A DNA stretch of 64,000 nt from Sphingomonas sp. 32-62-10 (GTDB lineage Bacteria > Pseudomonadota > Alphaproteobacteria > Sphingomonadales > Sphingomonadaceae): assembly GCA_002280555.1 (NCBI GenBank), contig NCEE01000009.1, positions 1-64,000 of the forward strand, in the 5' to 3' direction. Of this stretch, positions 1 through 8,001 are shown one piece after another. Both the position numbers and the translations under genes were made by a program. How positions within the stretch are numbered: position 1 is the first letter of the stretch; each line of letters begins with the position of its first letter. A model generated the notes under the pieces. That model saw only the letters and a program-made list of their open reading frames with translations. It ran no database searches and was not told the origin of the DNA.

Positions 1-435
1 GACCAGGAACTTCGGCACGATAAACAGGCTGATGCCCTTCACCCCGGGCGGTGCGTCGGGCAGCTTGGCCAGCACCATGTGCACAATGTTGTCCGACAGC
101 GGGTGGTCGCCGGCGGAGATAAAGATCTTGTTGCCCTTCAGGCGGTAGCTGCCATCGGCGTGCGGCTCGGCCTTGCTGCGGATGTCCGACAGCGAGGAGC
201 CGGCATGCGGTTCGGTCAGCGCCATGGTGCCGAAGAAACGGCCCTCGATCATCGGTTGCAGGTAGCGTTGTTTCTGTTCCTCGCTGCCGAAGTTCTCAAT
301 CAGGTTGGCCGCACCCATGGTCAGCATGGCGTAGGACGAGGTGGCAATGTTGGCCGCCTGGAACTGGGTAAAGCAGGCCTGCGACAGCAGGTTGGGCAGC
401 TGCATGCCGCCCTGCTCAAAGGAACGGGTAGCGTT
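1..435 (-). pseudogene. acyl-CoA dehydrogenase, internal fragment fused to cydA, cut by window edge
   Basis: Continuing in the frame that began as CydA, residues ~115-259 are the middle of a large acyl-CoA dehydrogenase. The FAD/substrate motif MALTEPHAGSSLSD is present, followed by GNKIFISAGDHPLSDN and KGISLFIVPKFLV, typical of the ~600-residue DmdC/AcdH-like family. The expected N-terminal helical domain (about 120 residues) is missing and replaced by CydA. The reading frame runs off the window at base 1. Family assignment is firm from the motifs; the fusion itself is suspect. By wording of its motifs it resembles gammaproteobacterial members more than what I would expect of a sphingomonad, but this is an impression, not a search result. 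Confidence 0.8.
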
Positions 436-777
436 GAGGAAACCGGCCTCCAGGAAAAAGGCGGTGAGCACTTCGTAGGCGAGAAGCGGCCCCAGAATCG
501 GCCCAGTCTTGTCCGAGAACACCGCCCAGTTGGTGCCGAATTGGTAGGACATGACGATCCCCGACACGACACCCATCGCGAAGGTGACTGCGAAAATCTT
601 CAGCCAGAATTTGAACAGATCGAGATAGACGCTGTTCTGCGTGCGCAGCCACAGTCCCTCCAGCACTGCCAAATAGCTCGCCAGCCCGATCGAAAAGGCG
701 GGAAAGATGAAGTGAAAGCTGACCGTGAAGGCGAACTGAATCCGCGCGAGAATAATCGGATCGAATGCATCGAACAT
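436..777 (-). pseudogene. cydA: cytochrome bd ubiquinol oxidase subunit I, 5' fragment (chimeric)
   Basis: The frame starts at ATG 777 and its first ~114 residues are a CydA N-terminus: a hydrophobic start, a histidine at residue 22 that aligns with the haem b595 ligand H19 of E. coli, the FGTNW segment, and the YEVLTAFFLE helix with E102 and E110 matching E. coli E99 and E107. CydA would be the quinol-oxidising membrane subunit of cytochrome bd. After residue ~114 the protein changes, without a frame shift, into an acyl-CoA dehydrogenase. The rest of CydA (about 400 residues) and cydB are absent from this window. The fusion makes no sense as a protein, so I read it as a broken gene at a chimeric joint, more likely technical than biological. 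Confidence 0.85.
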
Positions 778-878
778 GGCGACATCACCTCTCGCGGTCG
801 CTCTGCGCGCGACCTCGCCATGGTGCAAGTGCGCACGATGCAACCATGATAACGCTTGGTGCAGCAATAGGGCCCGTG

Positions 879-901
879 GCGGCGCGATAAAATCGCGCCG
901 C
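879..901 (-). terminator. hairpin downstream of the FKBP gene
   Basis: Bases 879-888 and 892-901 form a perfect 10-bp stem (GCGGCGCGAT / ATCGCGCCGC) with a 3-base loop, 15 bases past the stop of the FKBP gene on the minus strand. There is no U-run after it, so it is a terminator-like or mRNA-stabilising hairpin rather than a textbook intrinsic terminator. Confidence 0.5.
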
Positions 902-915
902 TCATCAGCCGTCGA

Positions 916-1554
916 TCATTGTGCGGGTTGCGGTGGGGCCTGGGGCTGCGGCGCGGCGCCGGGTGCGGGCGGACCGCCTTGGATCTGCTGCTGCAATTGT
1001 TGCTGCATCTGCTGTTGCTGTTGCGCTTGGCGCAGCACGCTTTCAGGCAGGAATTCGAGCAACTCGATATCGAAGATCAGGATTGAACCAGGTGGCAGCT
1101 TGGCGGGATCAGGTGATTGCTCGCCATAGCCGAGCTCGGGCTTGATCCAGGCGCGGATTTTCGCGCCTTTCTTCATCGTCTTCAGCGCTTCTGAAAAGCC
1201 CTTCACCACGCCCGCTACAGGCAAGGGGGTGGGCTGCTTCGATGCGTCGAACACACTGCCGTCGCGCAGCGAGCCGGTATAGTTGATCAATGCAACATCG
1301 GTGTCGGTCGGCTGGAGATCGCCAGCACCTTCCTTGATGACGCGATATTGCAGGCCAGATGCCGTTTCGACCACCCCGGCCTGCGTCTTGTTATAGGCCA
1401 GAAAGGCGGTGTTATCGCCCTTGTCGGCCACCGCGCGTGCGGTGCCAAAGAAAGCAAGCGCCACCGCCAGCACGACCGCGAGCGCAATCCCCAGCCATAA
1501 CAACGTCAGCGTCCCGCGCTTGGTCGGCGGAATCGGCACGGCGGTGATCGACAT
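916..1554 (-). CDS. FKBP-type peptidyl-prolyl cis-trans isomerase, membrane-anchored
   Basis: A 212-residue protein with one N-terminal transmembrane segment (about residues 17-39) after a short cytoplasmic stretch, so the FKBP domain should lie in the periplasm. The domain (about 60-168) shows the conserved INYTGSLRDGSVFDAS strand, the GFSEALKTMKKGAKIRAWI segment and the LGYG turn with PPGSILIFDIELLE at its end. It should catalyse proline isomerisation during folding of exported proteins. The C-terminal tail (from about 173) is low-complexity, rich in Gln, Pro and Ala, and probably disordered. The gene stands upstream of rpsU reading in the same direction (rpsU lies ahead of it), with a 75-bp gap that makes co-transcription possible. 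Confidence 0.92.
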   Translation of the reverse strand: MSITAVPIPPTKRGTLTLLWLGIALAVVLAVALAFFGTARAVADKGDNTAFLAYNKTQAGVVETASGLQYRVIKEGAGDLQPTDTDVALINYTGSLRDGSVFDASKQPTPLPVAGVVKGFSEALKTMKKGAKIRAWIKPELGYGEQSPDPAKLPPGSILIFDIELLEFLPESVLRQAQQQQQMQQQLQQQIQGGPPAPGAAPQPQAPPQPAQ

Positions 1555-1629
1555 GGGGGCGTTCCAGCAATTTTGAGTGTCGTCAGCGGATAAGGGGCAT
1601 CGGCCCCCTATCCCAATACCAGCGGTATC

Positions 1630-1836
1630 TTACCGGGCGCCGTCGCGCTCCAGGCGCTTGCGCTCAAGCTTGCGGGCGCGGCGGACAGCAGCAGCACGCT
1701 CACGAGCACGCTTTTCCGAAGGCTTTTCGTAATGACGGCGCAGCTTCATCTCACGATAAACGCCTTCGCGCTGCAGCTTCTTTTTCAGGGCCCGCAGCGC
1801 CTGATCGACGTTATTGTCGCGAACGATGATTTGCAT
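1630..1836 (-). CDS. rpsU: 30S ribosomal protein S21
   Basis: A 68-residue, strongly basic protein beginning MQIIVRDNNVDQALRALKKK, with the S21 signature EGVYREMKLRRHYEKPSEKRARE and an Arg/Lys-rich C-terminal helix. S21 binds the 30S platform near the anti-Shine-Dalgarno region and assists initiation. The length is normal for alphaproteobacteria. The gene is divergent from cysS, with about 150 bp between the two starts that must hold both promoters. Confidence 0.97.
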   Translation of the reverse strand: MQIIVRDNNVDQALRALKKKLQREGVYREMKLRRHYEKPSEKRARERAAAVRRARKLERKRLERDGAR

Positions 1837-1984
1837 AAACGCCTAAGTCTCCGAATGAATAGATAATCGTCGTCGCGGACATGAATCCGCGCCGTATCGG
1901 GCAGCCCCTACCAGCGTGATCGCTGTATATCAAGTCAATTGGCCGCGAATTGCAGCACGCGGCACCCAGCGCTATGGCCGCGCC

Positions 1985-3412
1985 ATGACCGCTCAACCGC
2001 TCAAGCTCTATAACAGCCTTTCACGTTCGATTGAGACGTTCACGCCGATCGATCCCGCCGATGTACGCGTCTATACCTGCGGACCGACCGTCTATAACTA
2101 TCAGCATGTCGGCAACATGCGCGCGTTCCTGTTCGCCGACACGCTGGGGCGGGTGCTGCGGTGGAAGGGGTATCCGACCCGCCACATCATCAACATCACC
2201 GATGTCGGCCATTTGACGAGCGACGCCGATGCCGGCGACGACAAGATGGAGAAGGCGGCGGCTGCGCAATCGAAATCGATCTGGGACATTGCTGCGCATT
2301 ATACCGAGGCGTTCAAAGCGGACGTCACGCGGCTGAACATCACCACCGTCACCGAATGGACGGTGGCGACCGATCACATCCCGCAAATGATCGATTTTGC
2401 GAAGGCGATCGAGAAGGATTGCTACCAGATCGAGGGCGGGCTGTACTTCGATACCTCAAAGGTGCCGAATTACGGTGCGCTCGCCCGCGCCACGACCGAG
2501 GACGGCGAAAGCCGCATCGATCCGGTATCGGGCAAGCGCAATGGCGCCGATTTCGCGATCTGGCGCAACCCCCCCCCCGGGGAGCAGCGCCAGATGGAGT
2601 GGGACTCGCCCTGGGGCAAAGGCGCGCCCGGCTGGCACCTCGAATGCTCGGTGATGAGCCTTGCGCATCTTGGCCACCCATTCGACATCCACACTGGCGG
2701 CATCGATCACCGCGAGATCCATCACCCCAATGAGATCGCCCAGAATCAGGCGTATTGCGGTTGCGCCGATACCGGCGCGCGCATCTGGATGCATAACAAC
2801 TTCCTGCTCGATCGCAGCGGGAAGATGAGCAAGTCGGCGGGCGAATTCCTGCGGCTGCAGACGCTGGTCGATGCGGGCTTTCACCCACTCGCCTATCGCC
2901 TGATGTGCCTGCAGGCGCATTACCGCAGCGAGCTTGAGTTCAGCTGGGAGAATCTGGCCGCGGCGAATGTGCGGCTGAAGCGGCTCGTGATGGCAGTTGC
3001 CAACCTGAAGATTCGCAATGATGGATCGATGAAGGGCGAAGCAACCGACTATCGAAAGCAGCTCGAAGATGCCATCAGCGACGATTTGAATACCGCGCGC
3101 GCTTTGCCTGCGCTCGAAGAGATGCTGGCGGACAAAAAGCTGTCGCCTGCCGTCCGGCTGGCCGCGCTGGCGGATTTCGATGGCGTGCTTGGCCTTGATC
3201 TGGCGGCGATTGACCGCACCGACCTGCGTGTTCGTCCGGCCAACGCCACGCTGTCCGAAGCCGAAATCGACGCGCAGCTCGCCGCCCGCAAAGAGGCTCG
3301 GTCCACGAAGGACTTTGCCCGTTCCGATGCCATCCGCGATGCACTGTCGGCAGCGGGTATTGAGGTGATGGATGGCGATCCGCTCGGGTGGGACTGGCGC
3401 GTCGAAATTTAG
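1985..3412 (+). CDS. cysS: cysteinyl-tRNA synthetase
   Basis: A class I aminoacyl-tRNA synthetase of 475 residues that charges tRNA-Cys in the cytoplasm. The HIGH-type motif is HVGN in YTCGPTVYNYQHVGN, the zinc-site region includes GWHLECSVM with HTGGIDH and HHPNEIAQ, and the KMSKS motif is intact (SGKMSKSAGE). The C-terminal part carries the anticodon-binding region ending LGWDWRVEI. An upstream in-frame ATG at 1916 would add 23 residues lacking family similarity; ATG 1985 gives the conserved start (MTAQPLKLYNSLSR). A run of eight C at about 2571-2578 is read in frame. Confidence 0.96.
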   Translation: MTAQPLKLYNSLSRSIETFTPIDPADVRVYTCGPTVYNYQHVGNMRAFLFADTLGRVLRWKGYPTRHIINITDVGHLTSDADAGDDKMEKAAAAQSKSIWDIAAHYTEAFKADVTRLNITTVTEWTVATDHIPQMIDFAKAIEKDCYQIEGGLYFDTSKVPNYGALARATTEDGESRIDPVSGKRNGADFAIWRNPPPGEQRQMEWDSPWGKGAPGWHLECSVMSLAHLGHPFDIHTGGIDHREIHHPNEIAQNQAYCGCADTGARIWMHNNFLLDRSGKMSKSAGEFLRLQTLVDAGFHPLAYRLMCLQAHYRSELEFSWENLAAANVRLKRLVMAVANLKIRNDGSMKGEATDYRKQLEDAISDDLNTARALPALEEMLADKKLSPAVRLAALADFDGVLGLDLAAIDRTDLRVRPANATLSEAEIDAQLAARKEARSTKDFARSDAIRDALSAAGIEVMDGDPLGWDWRVEI

Positions 3413-3434
3413 CTCTTCGCCCTACAAACGAATA

Positions 3435-3468
3435 GCGGCGAGAAAGGCTTTTCAGCCTTTCTCGCCGC
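3435..3468. terminator. bidirectional terminator between cysS and the outer-membrane protein gene
   Basis: A perfect 15-bp inverted repeat (GCGGCGAGAAAGGCT, 3435-3449, and its complement 3454-3468) with a TTTC loop. It lies between two convergent genes, 22 bases after cysS and 33 bases after the end of the barrel-protein gene, so it can serve both. The plus-strand side is not followed by a U-run. Confidence 0.75.
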
Positions 3469-3501
3469 CATCGACACCTGAGCTTTCGCCAGTGTCCGGA
3501 C

Positions 3502-4119
3502 TTATTTGAACCGGATACCCACGGTGCCCATCACGCGCTGACGCGACGTGTGATCGTTATACTGCGAATAAACATACTGGGCACCAACATAGAATGGCAC
3601 CTTCGCTTCGGGGCTGCTCAACGTATACTCGACGCCGCCGCCGAGCTGATAGCCCGTCGTATTGAAATTGTTATAGAATCCAGTCTGACCGGCAGGCGCA
3701 TCGAACCGCTTACGCTGTTCGTTGACGACATAGCCGCCCTTACCAAACACCAGGAAGTTCGGCGAAACCAGCACACCGGCGCGGACGCCGACGCCGAATT
3801 CTTCAAATGACTTATGACAAATGGTGCCACCCGTGGCGCCAGGGGTACAGTTTTCGTTCCAGTTATTGGCGCGCCAGAAAGATGCTTCTGGGCCGATGAC
3901 GATGCGCTTGCCGATCTGGCCGTCGAAACCGATCGTGCCGCCATAACCGAACTTGGTGTTGTTCACACCCTGCGACTGAAAGCGATCGCCACCAACATTG
4001 GCTTCAGCACGAAAACCACGAAACGACGTGCCATTAGTTGATTCACTTTCTTGAGCAGACGCCGCTGAAGCGGAGGCGATCATACCAAATGCTGACATCG
4101 CTAAAACCAAGTTGCGCAT
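3502..4119 (-). CDS. outer-membrane beta-barrel protein (OmpA-like transmembrane domain)
   Basis: A 205-residue protein with a clear Sec signal peptide (MRNLVLAMSAFGMIASASAASAQE, cleavage near residue 22). The mature part is a series of amphipathic strands with Gly and aromatic residues (FRGFRAEANVGGDRF, GYGGTIGFDGQIG, GVGVRAGVLVSPNFLVFGKGGYVV, GYQLGGGVEYTL) and ends VMGTVGIRFK, an outer-membrane barrel with the usual terminal strand. It resembles the small 8-stranded opacity/Omp25-type porin-like proteins. There is no peptidoglycan-binding domain. Its role is structural or unknown. It stands alone, with an AT-rich upstream region. Confidence 0.85.
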   Translation of the reverse strand: MRNLVLAMSAFGMIASASAASAQESESTNGTSFRGFRAEANVGGDRFQSQGVNNTKFGYGGTIGFDGQIGKRIVIGPEASFWRANNWNENCTPGATGGTICHKSFEEFGVGVRAGVLVSPNFLVFGKGGYVVNEQRKRFDAPAGQTGFYNNFNTTGYQLGGGVEYTLSSPEAKVPFYVGAQYVYSQYNDHTSRQRVMGTVGIRFK

Positions 4120-4206
4120 ACAAAACTCCTGTACTTCTTTGAAATCGAGTTCTGCCGAAACACCTGTCTTATTAGATGTATCCGGTCATGTTCGACAAAA
4201 TTGAAA

Positions 4207-4251
4207 GTGTTGCTGCATTGCAACACATTAATAATATTACGGATTCGTAAT
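4207..4251. promoter_or_regulatory. two adjacent palindromes in the AT-rich region upstream of the barrel-protein gene
   Basis: The 300-bp gap between the divergent barrel-protein gene (start 4119) and the dioxygenase gene (start 4419) is unusually AT-rich for this genome. It holds GTGTTGC-N6-GCAACAC (4207-4226) and ATTACG-GATT-CGTAAT (4236-4251). Both have the size of repressor half-site pairs. No gene was seen in the gap. The regulator is unknown. Confidence 0.35.
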
Positions 4252-4418
4252 GATATTGTTCGATGTAGGGGGCTGATGTTGGCATTATCGGCATTTTCTT
4301 GCGCCAGCCCGATCGTGCGCGGCGACCCAAATTCTCCAACACATATCGCGAATCAACGGCCTAGGCTGCGTCCAATCGAGGCGCTACGCTGCCTGCAAAA
4401 GAATGACAGGAGCGGATC

Positions 4419-5411
4419 ATGACCCTCAAAACACCCGAAGAATCCCTAACCACGTGGCACCGTGACGGCGCGGTCGTGCTCGATCGGTTCTTCACAGACG
4501 ATGAGATCGCGGCTGTTCGCGCTGATTGCGATGCGATCTTTGCTGGCCGTGCGAAAGCGGCAGAAGCGATTGATCGCAAGCCCGGTGGCGGCATTGGCGT
4601 GTTCGACCCCGCACAGTTCCGAAATCAGGAGCAGCTACCCTTCGCTGCGAGCACCGCGATCAACCTAATCGGCCTACACCCGCGCCTGATCGCCTATGCT
4701 CGCGCTGCGTTGGGGGTGGAAGATGTCCGGCTCTACCAGTGCGACGCCTGGGCCAAATATACCGGCGATGCCGATTATGATCAGCCCTTTCACTGCGATT
4801 TCAAGAACCACACGCTCACCGTACCCGGCGACGATGCCGATCTGAAAACCATCAACTTCATGATCTATGTCACCGACGTTACCGATGATCTAGGCGCCAT
4901 CCATTATGTACCCAACCCAGCAGCTGCTGGCGTGGTCGGTCCATTGCGGACGGTGCTGCCCGAGGAAGCGTTTGACGACAAAAGCTTGAACAGCAGCACG
5001 ATTTCCTTCGACCAAACCGAAGCGACGGGTTTCGGCCACCCCGCCCAGCATGCGTTGAAAGAGCGCGAGCAATCGGGCGCGGCGCCGGCGGGATCGATCT
5101 TCGCGTACGGAATCGACGTCTATCATCGCGGCACCAACCTCACCCGGCCGGGCGGGCATCGCTATACGATTACGGCGAGCTACAAGGCGGCGGGCAACGA
5201 TATGATCGGCTGGGCGGCTTGGCCCTTCCATTTCCTGCGCCCCTGGCGGCGACTGATAGAGGCGGCCACGCCTGAACAGCTCGCGTGCCTCGGCATTCCG
5301 CTGCCGGGCGACCCGTTCTGGACGCCGACGACACTTGCCCGTACCCAACAACGCTGGCCTAGTTGGGACATGACCGCCTATACCCGGGCGCTGGAGCTAC
5401 ACGCCGCATGA
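4419..5411 (+). CDS. phytanoyl-CoA dioxygenase (PhyH) family oxygenase
   Basis: A 330-residue protein of the Fe(II)/2-oxoglutarate PhyH family. The iron facial triad can be seen: H125 and D127 in FHCDFKNHT, and the distal H236 in YHRGTNLTRPGGHR, with R248 as probable 2-oxoglutarate ligand. The N-terminal LTTWHRDGAVVLDRFF is the typical PhyH opening. Substrate cannot be read from sequence; the family hydroxylates acyl chains and varied small molecules. A good Shine-Dalgarno (AGGAG) precedes ATG 4419. The stop overlaps the next gene, a D-2-hydroxyacid dehydrogenase, by four bases (ATGA), so the two are translationally coupled and probably act in one pathway. Confidence 0.88.
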   Translation: MTLKTPEESLTTWHRDGAVVLDRFFTDDEIAAVRADCDAIFAGRAKAAEAIDRKPGGGIGVFDPAQFRNQEQLPFAASTAINLIGLHPRLIAYARAALGVEDVRLYQCDAWAKYTGDADYDQPFHCDFKNHTLTVPGDDADLKTINFMIYVTDVTDDLGAIHYVPNPAAAGVVGPLRTVLPEEAFDDKSLNSSTISFDQTEATGFGHPAQHALKEREQSGAAPAGSIFAYGIDVYHRGTNLTRPGGHRYTITASYKAAGNDMIGWAAWPFHFLRPWRRLIEAATPEQLACLGIPLPGDPFWTPTTLARTQQRWPSWDMTAYTRALELHAA

Positions 5412-6343
5412 AAGCCGTTTTGCCTGCCCTCGCCCGCCCCTTGATCGAACCGCATCTGCCTGCCGGGCTCGATGTGGCGTGGTTCGCCAATCATGAAGAG
5501 GCGACCGCGATGGTCGCCGATGCCGATATTGCCTGGGTTGATATGCAGCGACCGGCGTGGACCGGTGAAGCCGTCGCGGCGGGTACCAAGCTAAAGTGGG
5601 TTAGCACCATCTATGCCGGGCTTGATGCCTTCCCGCTGCCACTGCTCAAGGAACGCGGTACCATCCTTACCAATGGCGTTGGCATCAACGCCGTCGCGGT
5701 TGCGGAATATGCGGTGATGGGCGTGCTCGCTGCCGCCAAGCGCTTCGACGAAGTGGTCCGCATCGCCGATCGGCATGAATGGACGATCCAGGCGCCGGGC
5801 CAGATCGAACTGCTCGACACGACTGCGCTGATCATCGGCTATGGCGCGATCGGCAAACTGATCGGCGATCGGCTCGCGGCATTCGGCGTGGCGGTGACGG
5901 GCGTCACCCGATCCGGTCGCGACGGTACGCTTACGCCGGATCAATGGACAAGCCGGATCGGCGAGTTCGATTGGGTGATTCTCGCCGCCCCCTCGACCGA
6001 CCAGACCAAGGCGCTGATCGGTGCGGCAGAGTTGATCGCGATGAAGTCCACCGCGTGGTTGATCAACATCGCACGCGGCGACATGGTCGATCAGGAAGCG
6101 CTGATCGAGGCGCTGACGAAGCGCAGGATCGCCGGGGCCTTCCTTGACGTCGTAACGCCCGAACCCCTCCCCGCCGATCATCCGCTCTGGTCAACGCCCA
6201 ACACGATCCACACGATGCATCTGTCGGGCCGCAGCCAGACCAAGATGTTTCAGCGTGCGACCGCGTTATTCCTGAAGAACCTGCGCGCCTTTATGGCGGG
6301 GGAAGCGATGACAAACGTGGTCGATCTCGACGCAGGTTATTGA
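5408..6343 (+). CDS. D-isomer-specific 2-hydroxyacid dehydrogenase
   Basis: A 311-residue NAD(P)-dependent dehydrogenase. The Rossmann motif is IGYGAIGKLIG (about 143-153), and the catalytic triad is visible as R223 in INIARGDMVD, E252 in TPEPLP and a histidine at about 271 in HTMHLSG. This set interconverts 2-hydroxy and 2-keto acids. The ATG at 5408 overlaps the stop of the PhyH gene; an upstream start would lie inside that gene without family similarity. A hydroxylase followed by a hydroxyacid dehydrogenase suggests a short oxidation route for a carboxylic acid, which is inference. Confidence 0.9.
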   Translation: MKAVLPALARPLIEPHLPAGLDVAWFANHEEATAMVADADIAWVDMQRPAWTGEAVAAGTKLKWVSTIYAGLDAFPLPLLKERGTILTNGVGINAVAVAEYAVMGVLAAAKRFDEVVRIADRHEWTIQAPGQIELLDTTALIIGYGAIGKLIGDRLAAFGVAVTGVTRSGRDGTLTPDQWTSRIGEFDWVILAAPSTDQTKALIGAAELIAMKSTAWLINIARGDMVDQEALIEALTKRRIAGAFLDVVTPEPLPADHPLWSTPNTIHTMHLSGRSQTKMFQRATALFLKNLRAFMAGEAMTNVVDLDAGY

Positions 6344-6366
6344 CCCCGACCCATAACGGCATTGCA

Positions 6367-6382
6367 CGCAAACGCGTTTGCG
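6367..6382. promoter_or_regulatory. perfect 16-bp palindrome upstream of DAHP synthase, LacI/PurR-operator-like
   Basis: CGCAAACGCGTTTGCG is a perfect palindrome centred 52 bp before the DAHP synthase start. It matches the E. coli PurR box (ACGCAAACGTTTGCGT) except for two extra central bases. A CpG-centred palindrome of this kind is typical of LacI/GalR-family operators. The binding factor is not in the window. Confidence 0.5.
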
Positions 6383-6425
6383 CGCATGGAATTGGCCGTT
6401 TTTCTGGACGACTGGACATATCATC

Positions 6426-7799
6426 ATGGCCGCTAATTGGGCCCCCGATAGCTGGACCGCGCATGAAGCGCGCCAGCTGCCAAGCTATCCCGATGCCGAC
6501 GCGCTGACCGCGGCGACCGATACGCTGCGTTCCTATCCGCCGCTCGTCTTTGCGGGCGAAGCGCGCGACCTGACGACCGATCTTGCCCGCGTGGTCGAGG
6601 GCAAGGCGTTTCTGCTGCAGGGCGGCGATTGCGCTGAAAGCTTCGCTGAGTTCCACCCGAACAACATCCGCGATACCTTCCGCGTGCTGCTCCAGATGGC
6701 GGTGGTGCTTACCTTTGCGTCGAAACTGCCGACGGTGAAAGTTGGCCGCATGGCCGGCCAGTTCGCCAAGCCGCGTTCCGCCGATACAGAGGTGATCGAT
6801 GGGGTCGAACTGCCCAGCTATCGCGGCGATAACGTCAACGACATCGCCTTCACCCCGGAAGGCCGCGCGCCTGATCCGAAGCGGATGGTGCAAGGCTATT
6901 CACAGTCGGCCGCCACGCTCAACCTGCTGCGCGCCTTTGCCAGCGGCGGTTATGCAAACCTGCACCAGGTGCACCGCTGGACGCACGACTTCATGGGCCG
7001 AAGCCCCTGGGCGAAGAAGTTCGCCGATGTCGCCGACCGGATCGGCGAAGCGCTTGAGTTCATGGAAGCCTGCGGGATCAACCCGGAAACGGTGCCGCAG
7101 CTGAAGGGCACGTCCTTCTACACCAGCCATGAAGCGCTGCTGCTGCCCTACGAACAGGCGATGACGCGGCAGGATTCGCTGACCGGCGACTGGTATGACA
7201 CGTCAGCGCACATGCTGTGGATCGGCGACCGGACTCGTTTTGAGGGATCGGCGCATGTCGAGTTCCTGCGCGGCGTCGGCAATCCCATCGGCATGAAATG
7301 CGGCCCGAGTCTTGAGCCTGACGCGCTGCTCCGCCTGCTCGACACGCTTAATCCGGCCCGCGTTTCTGGCCGGATGACGCTGATCACGCGCTATGGCCAT
7401 GACAAGATCGAGGCCGGCCTGCCTAAGTTGGTGCGCGCCGTGCAACAGGCCGGGCATCCGGTGGTGTGGAGCTGCGATCCGATGCACGGCAACGTCATCA
7501 AGACCAACAATGGCTATAAGACACGGCCGTTTGATCGTATTCTCGCCGAGGTGCGCGGCTTCTTTGCCGTCCACCGCGCCGAAGGGTCGATTGCAGGCGG
7601 CATCCATGTCGAAATGACTGGCCAGAACGTCACCGAATGCACCGGCGGCGCGATGGACGTGACCCAGATGGACTTGGCCGATCGTTACCACACGCATTGC
7701 GATCCACGCCTGAACGCGGGGCAGAGCCTCGAACTCGCCTTTTTGCTCGCCGAAATGCTCAATGTGGAAATGGAGGAACGGCGGCGCGCGGCGGCGTGA
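6426..7799 (+). CDS. aroG: class II 3-deoxy-7-phosphoheptulonate synthase
   Basis: A 457-residue class II (plant/mycobacterial type) DAHP synthase, which condenses phosphoenolpyruvate and erythrose 4-phosphate in the first step of the shikimate pathway. Diagnostic stretches are LLQGGDCAESFAEF, GRMAGQFAKPRS, the metal and PEP site region GNPIGMKCGPSL, WSCDPMHGN and the C-terminal GGIHVEMTGQNVTEC. Length is normal for the class. ATG 6426 begins MAANWAPDSW, the usual start; an earlier in-frame ATG at 6378 sits inside the palindrome and is less likely. The gene is monocistronic, followed by tRNA-Glu. Confidence 0.95.
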   Translation: MAANWAPDSWTAHEARQLPSYPDADALTAATDTLRSYPPLVFAGEARDLTTDLARVVEGKAFLLQGGDCAESFAEFHPNNIRDTFRVLLQMAVVLTFASKLPTVKVGRMAGQFAKPRSADTEVIDGVELPSYRGDNVNDIAFTPEGRAPDPKRMVQGYSQSAATLNLLRAFASGGYANLHQVHRWTHDFMGRSPWAKKFADVADRIGEALEFMEACGINPETVPQLKGTSFYTSHEALLLPYEQAMTRQDSLTGDWYDTSAHMLWIGDRTRFEGSAHVEFLRGVGNPIGMKCGPSLEPDALLRLLDTLNPARVSGRMTLITRYGHDKIEAGLPKLVRAVQQAGHPVVWSCDPMHGNVIKTNNGYKTRPFDRILAEVRGFFAVHRAEGSIAGGIHVEMTGQNVTECTGGAMDVTQMDLADRYHTHCDPRLNAGQSLELAFLLAEMLNVEMEERRRAAA

Positions 7800-7852
7800 T
7801 CGGCTTGACGCCGCACTGCGCCACCCCTAGATCGCCTGCTCCCGCCCAGCGC

Positions 7853-7927
7853 GGCCCCTTCGTCTAGCGGTTAGGACGTCGCCCTCTCACGGCGAAAGCA
7901 CGAGTTCGATTCTCGTAGGGGTCACCA
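7853..7927 (+). tRNA. tRNA-Glu (anticodon CTC)
   Basis: The acceptor stem GGCCCCT (7853-7859) pairs with AGGGGTC (7917-7923), with a discriminator A and an encoded CCA (7925-7927). The anticodon stem TCGCC/GGCGA encloses the loop CTCTCAC with anticodon CTC at 7886-7888, reading GAG codons. The T arm has the standard GTTCGATTC loop. The total is 75 bases. Confidence 0.97.
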
Positions 7928-8001
7928 TCTTCGCACCACCGCCACGGCTTCACGAACTCGAATCGAATCGGCGAGCATTATTCAGCACAGCATGGCGTAA
8001 G

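Noticed and set aside
79..849. Plus-strand frame of 256 codons at the window start
   Set aside because: It is antisense to the cydA/acyl-CoA dehydrogenase frame and has no domain.
2571..2580. Run of eight C in cysS as a possible frameshift
   Set aside because: The protein continues in frame through GWHLECSVM to KMSKS and the C-terminus, so no frameshift is present.
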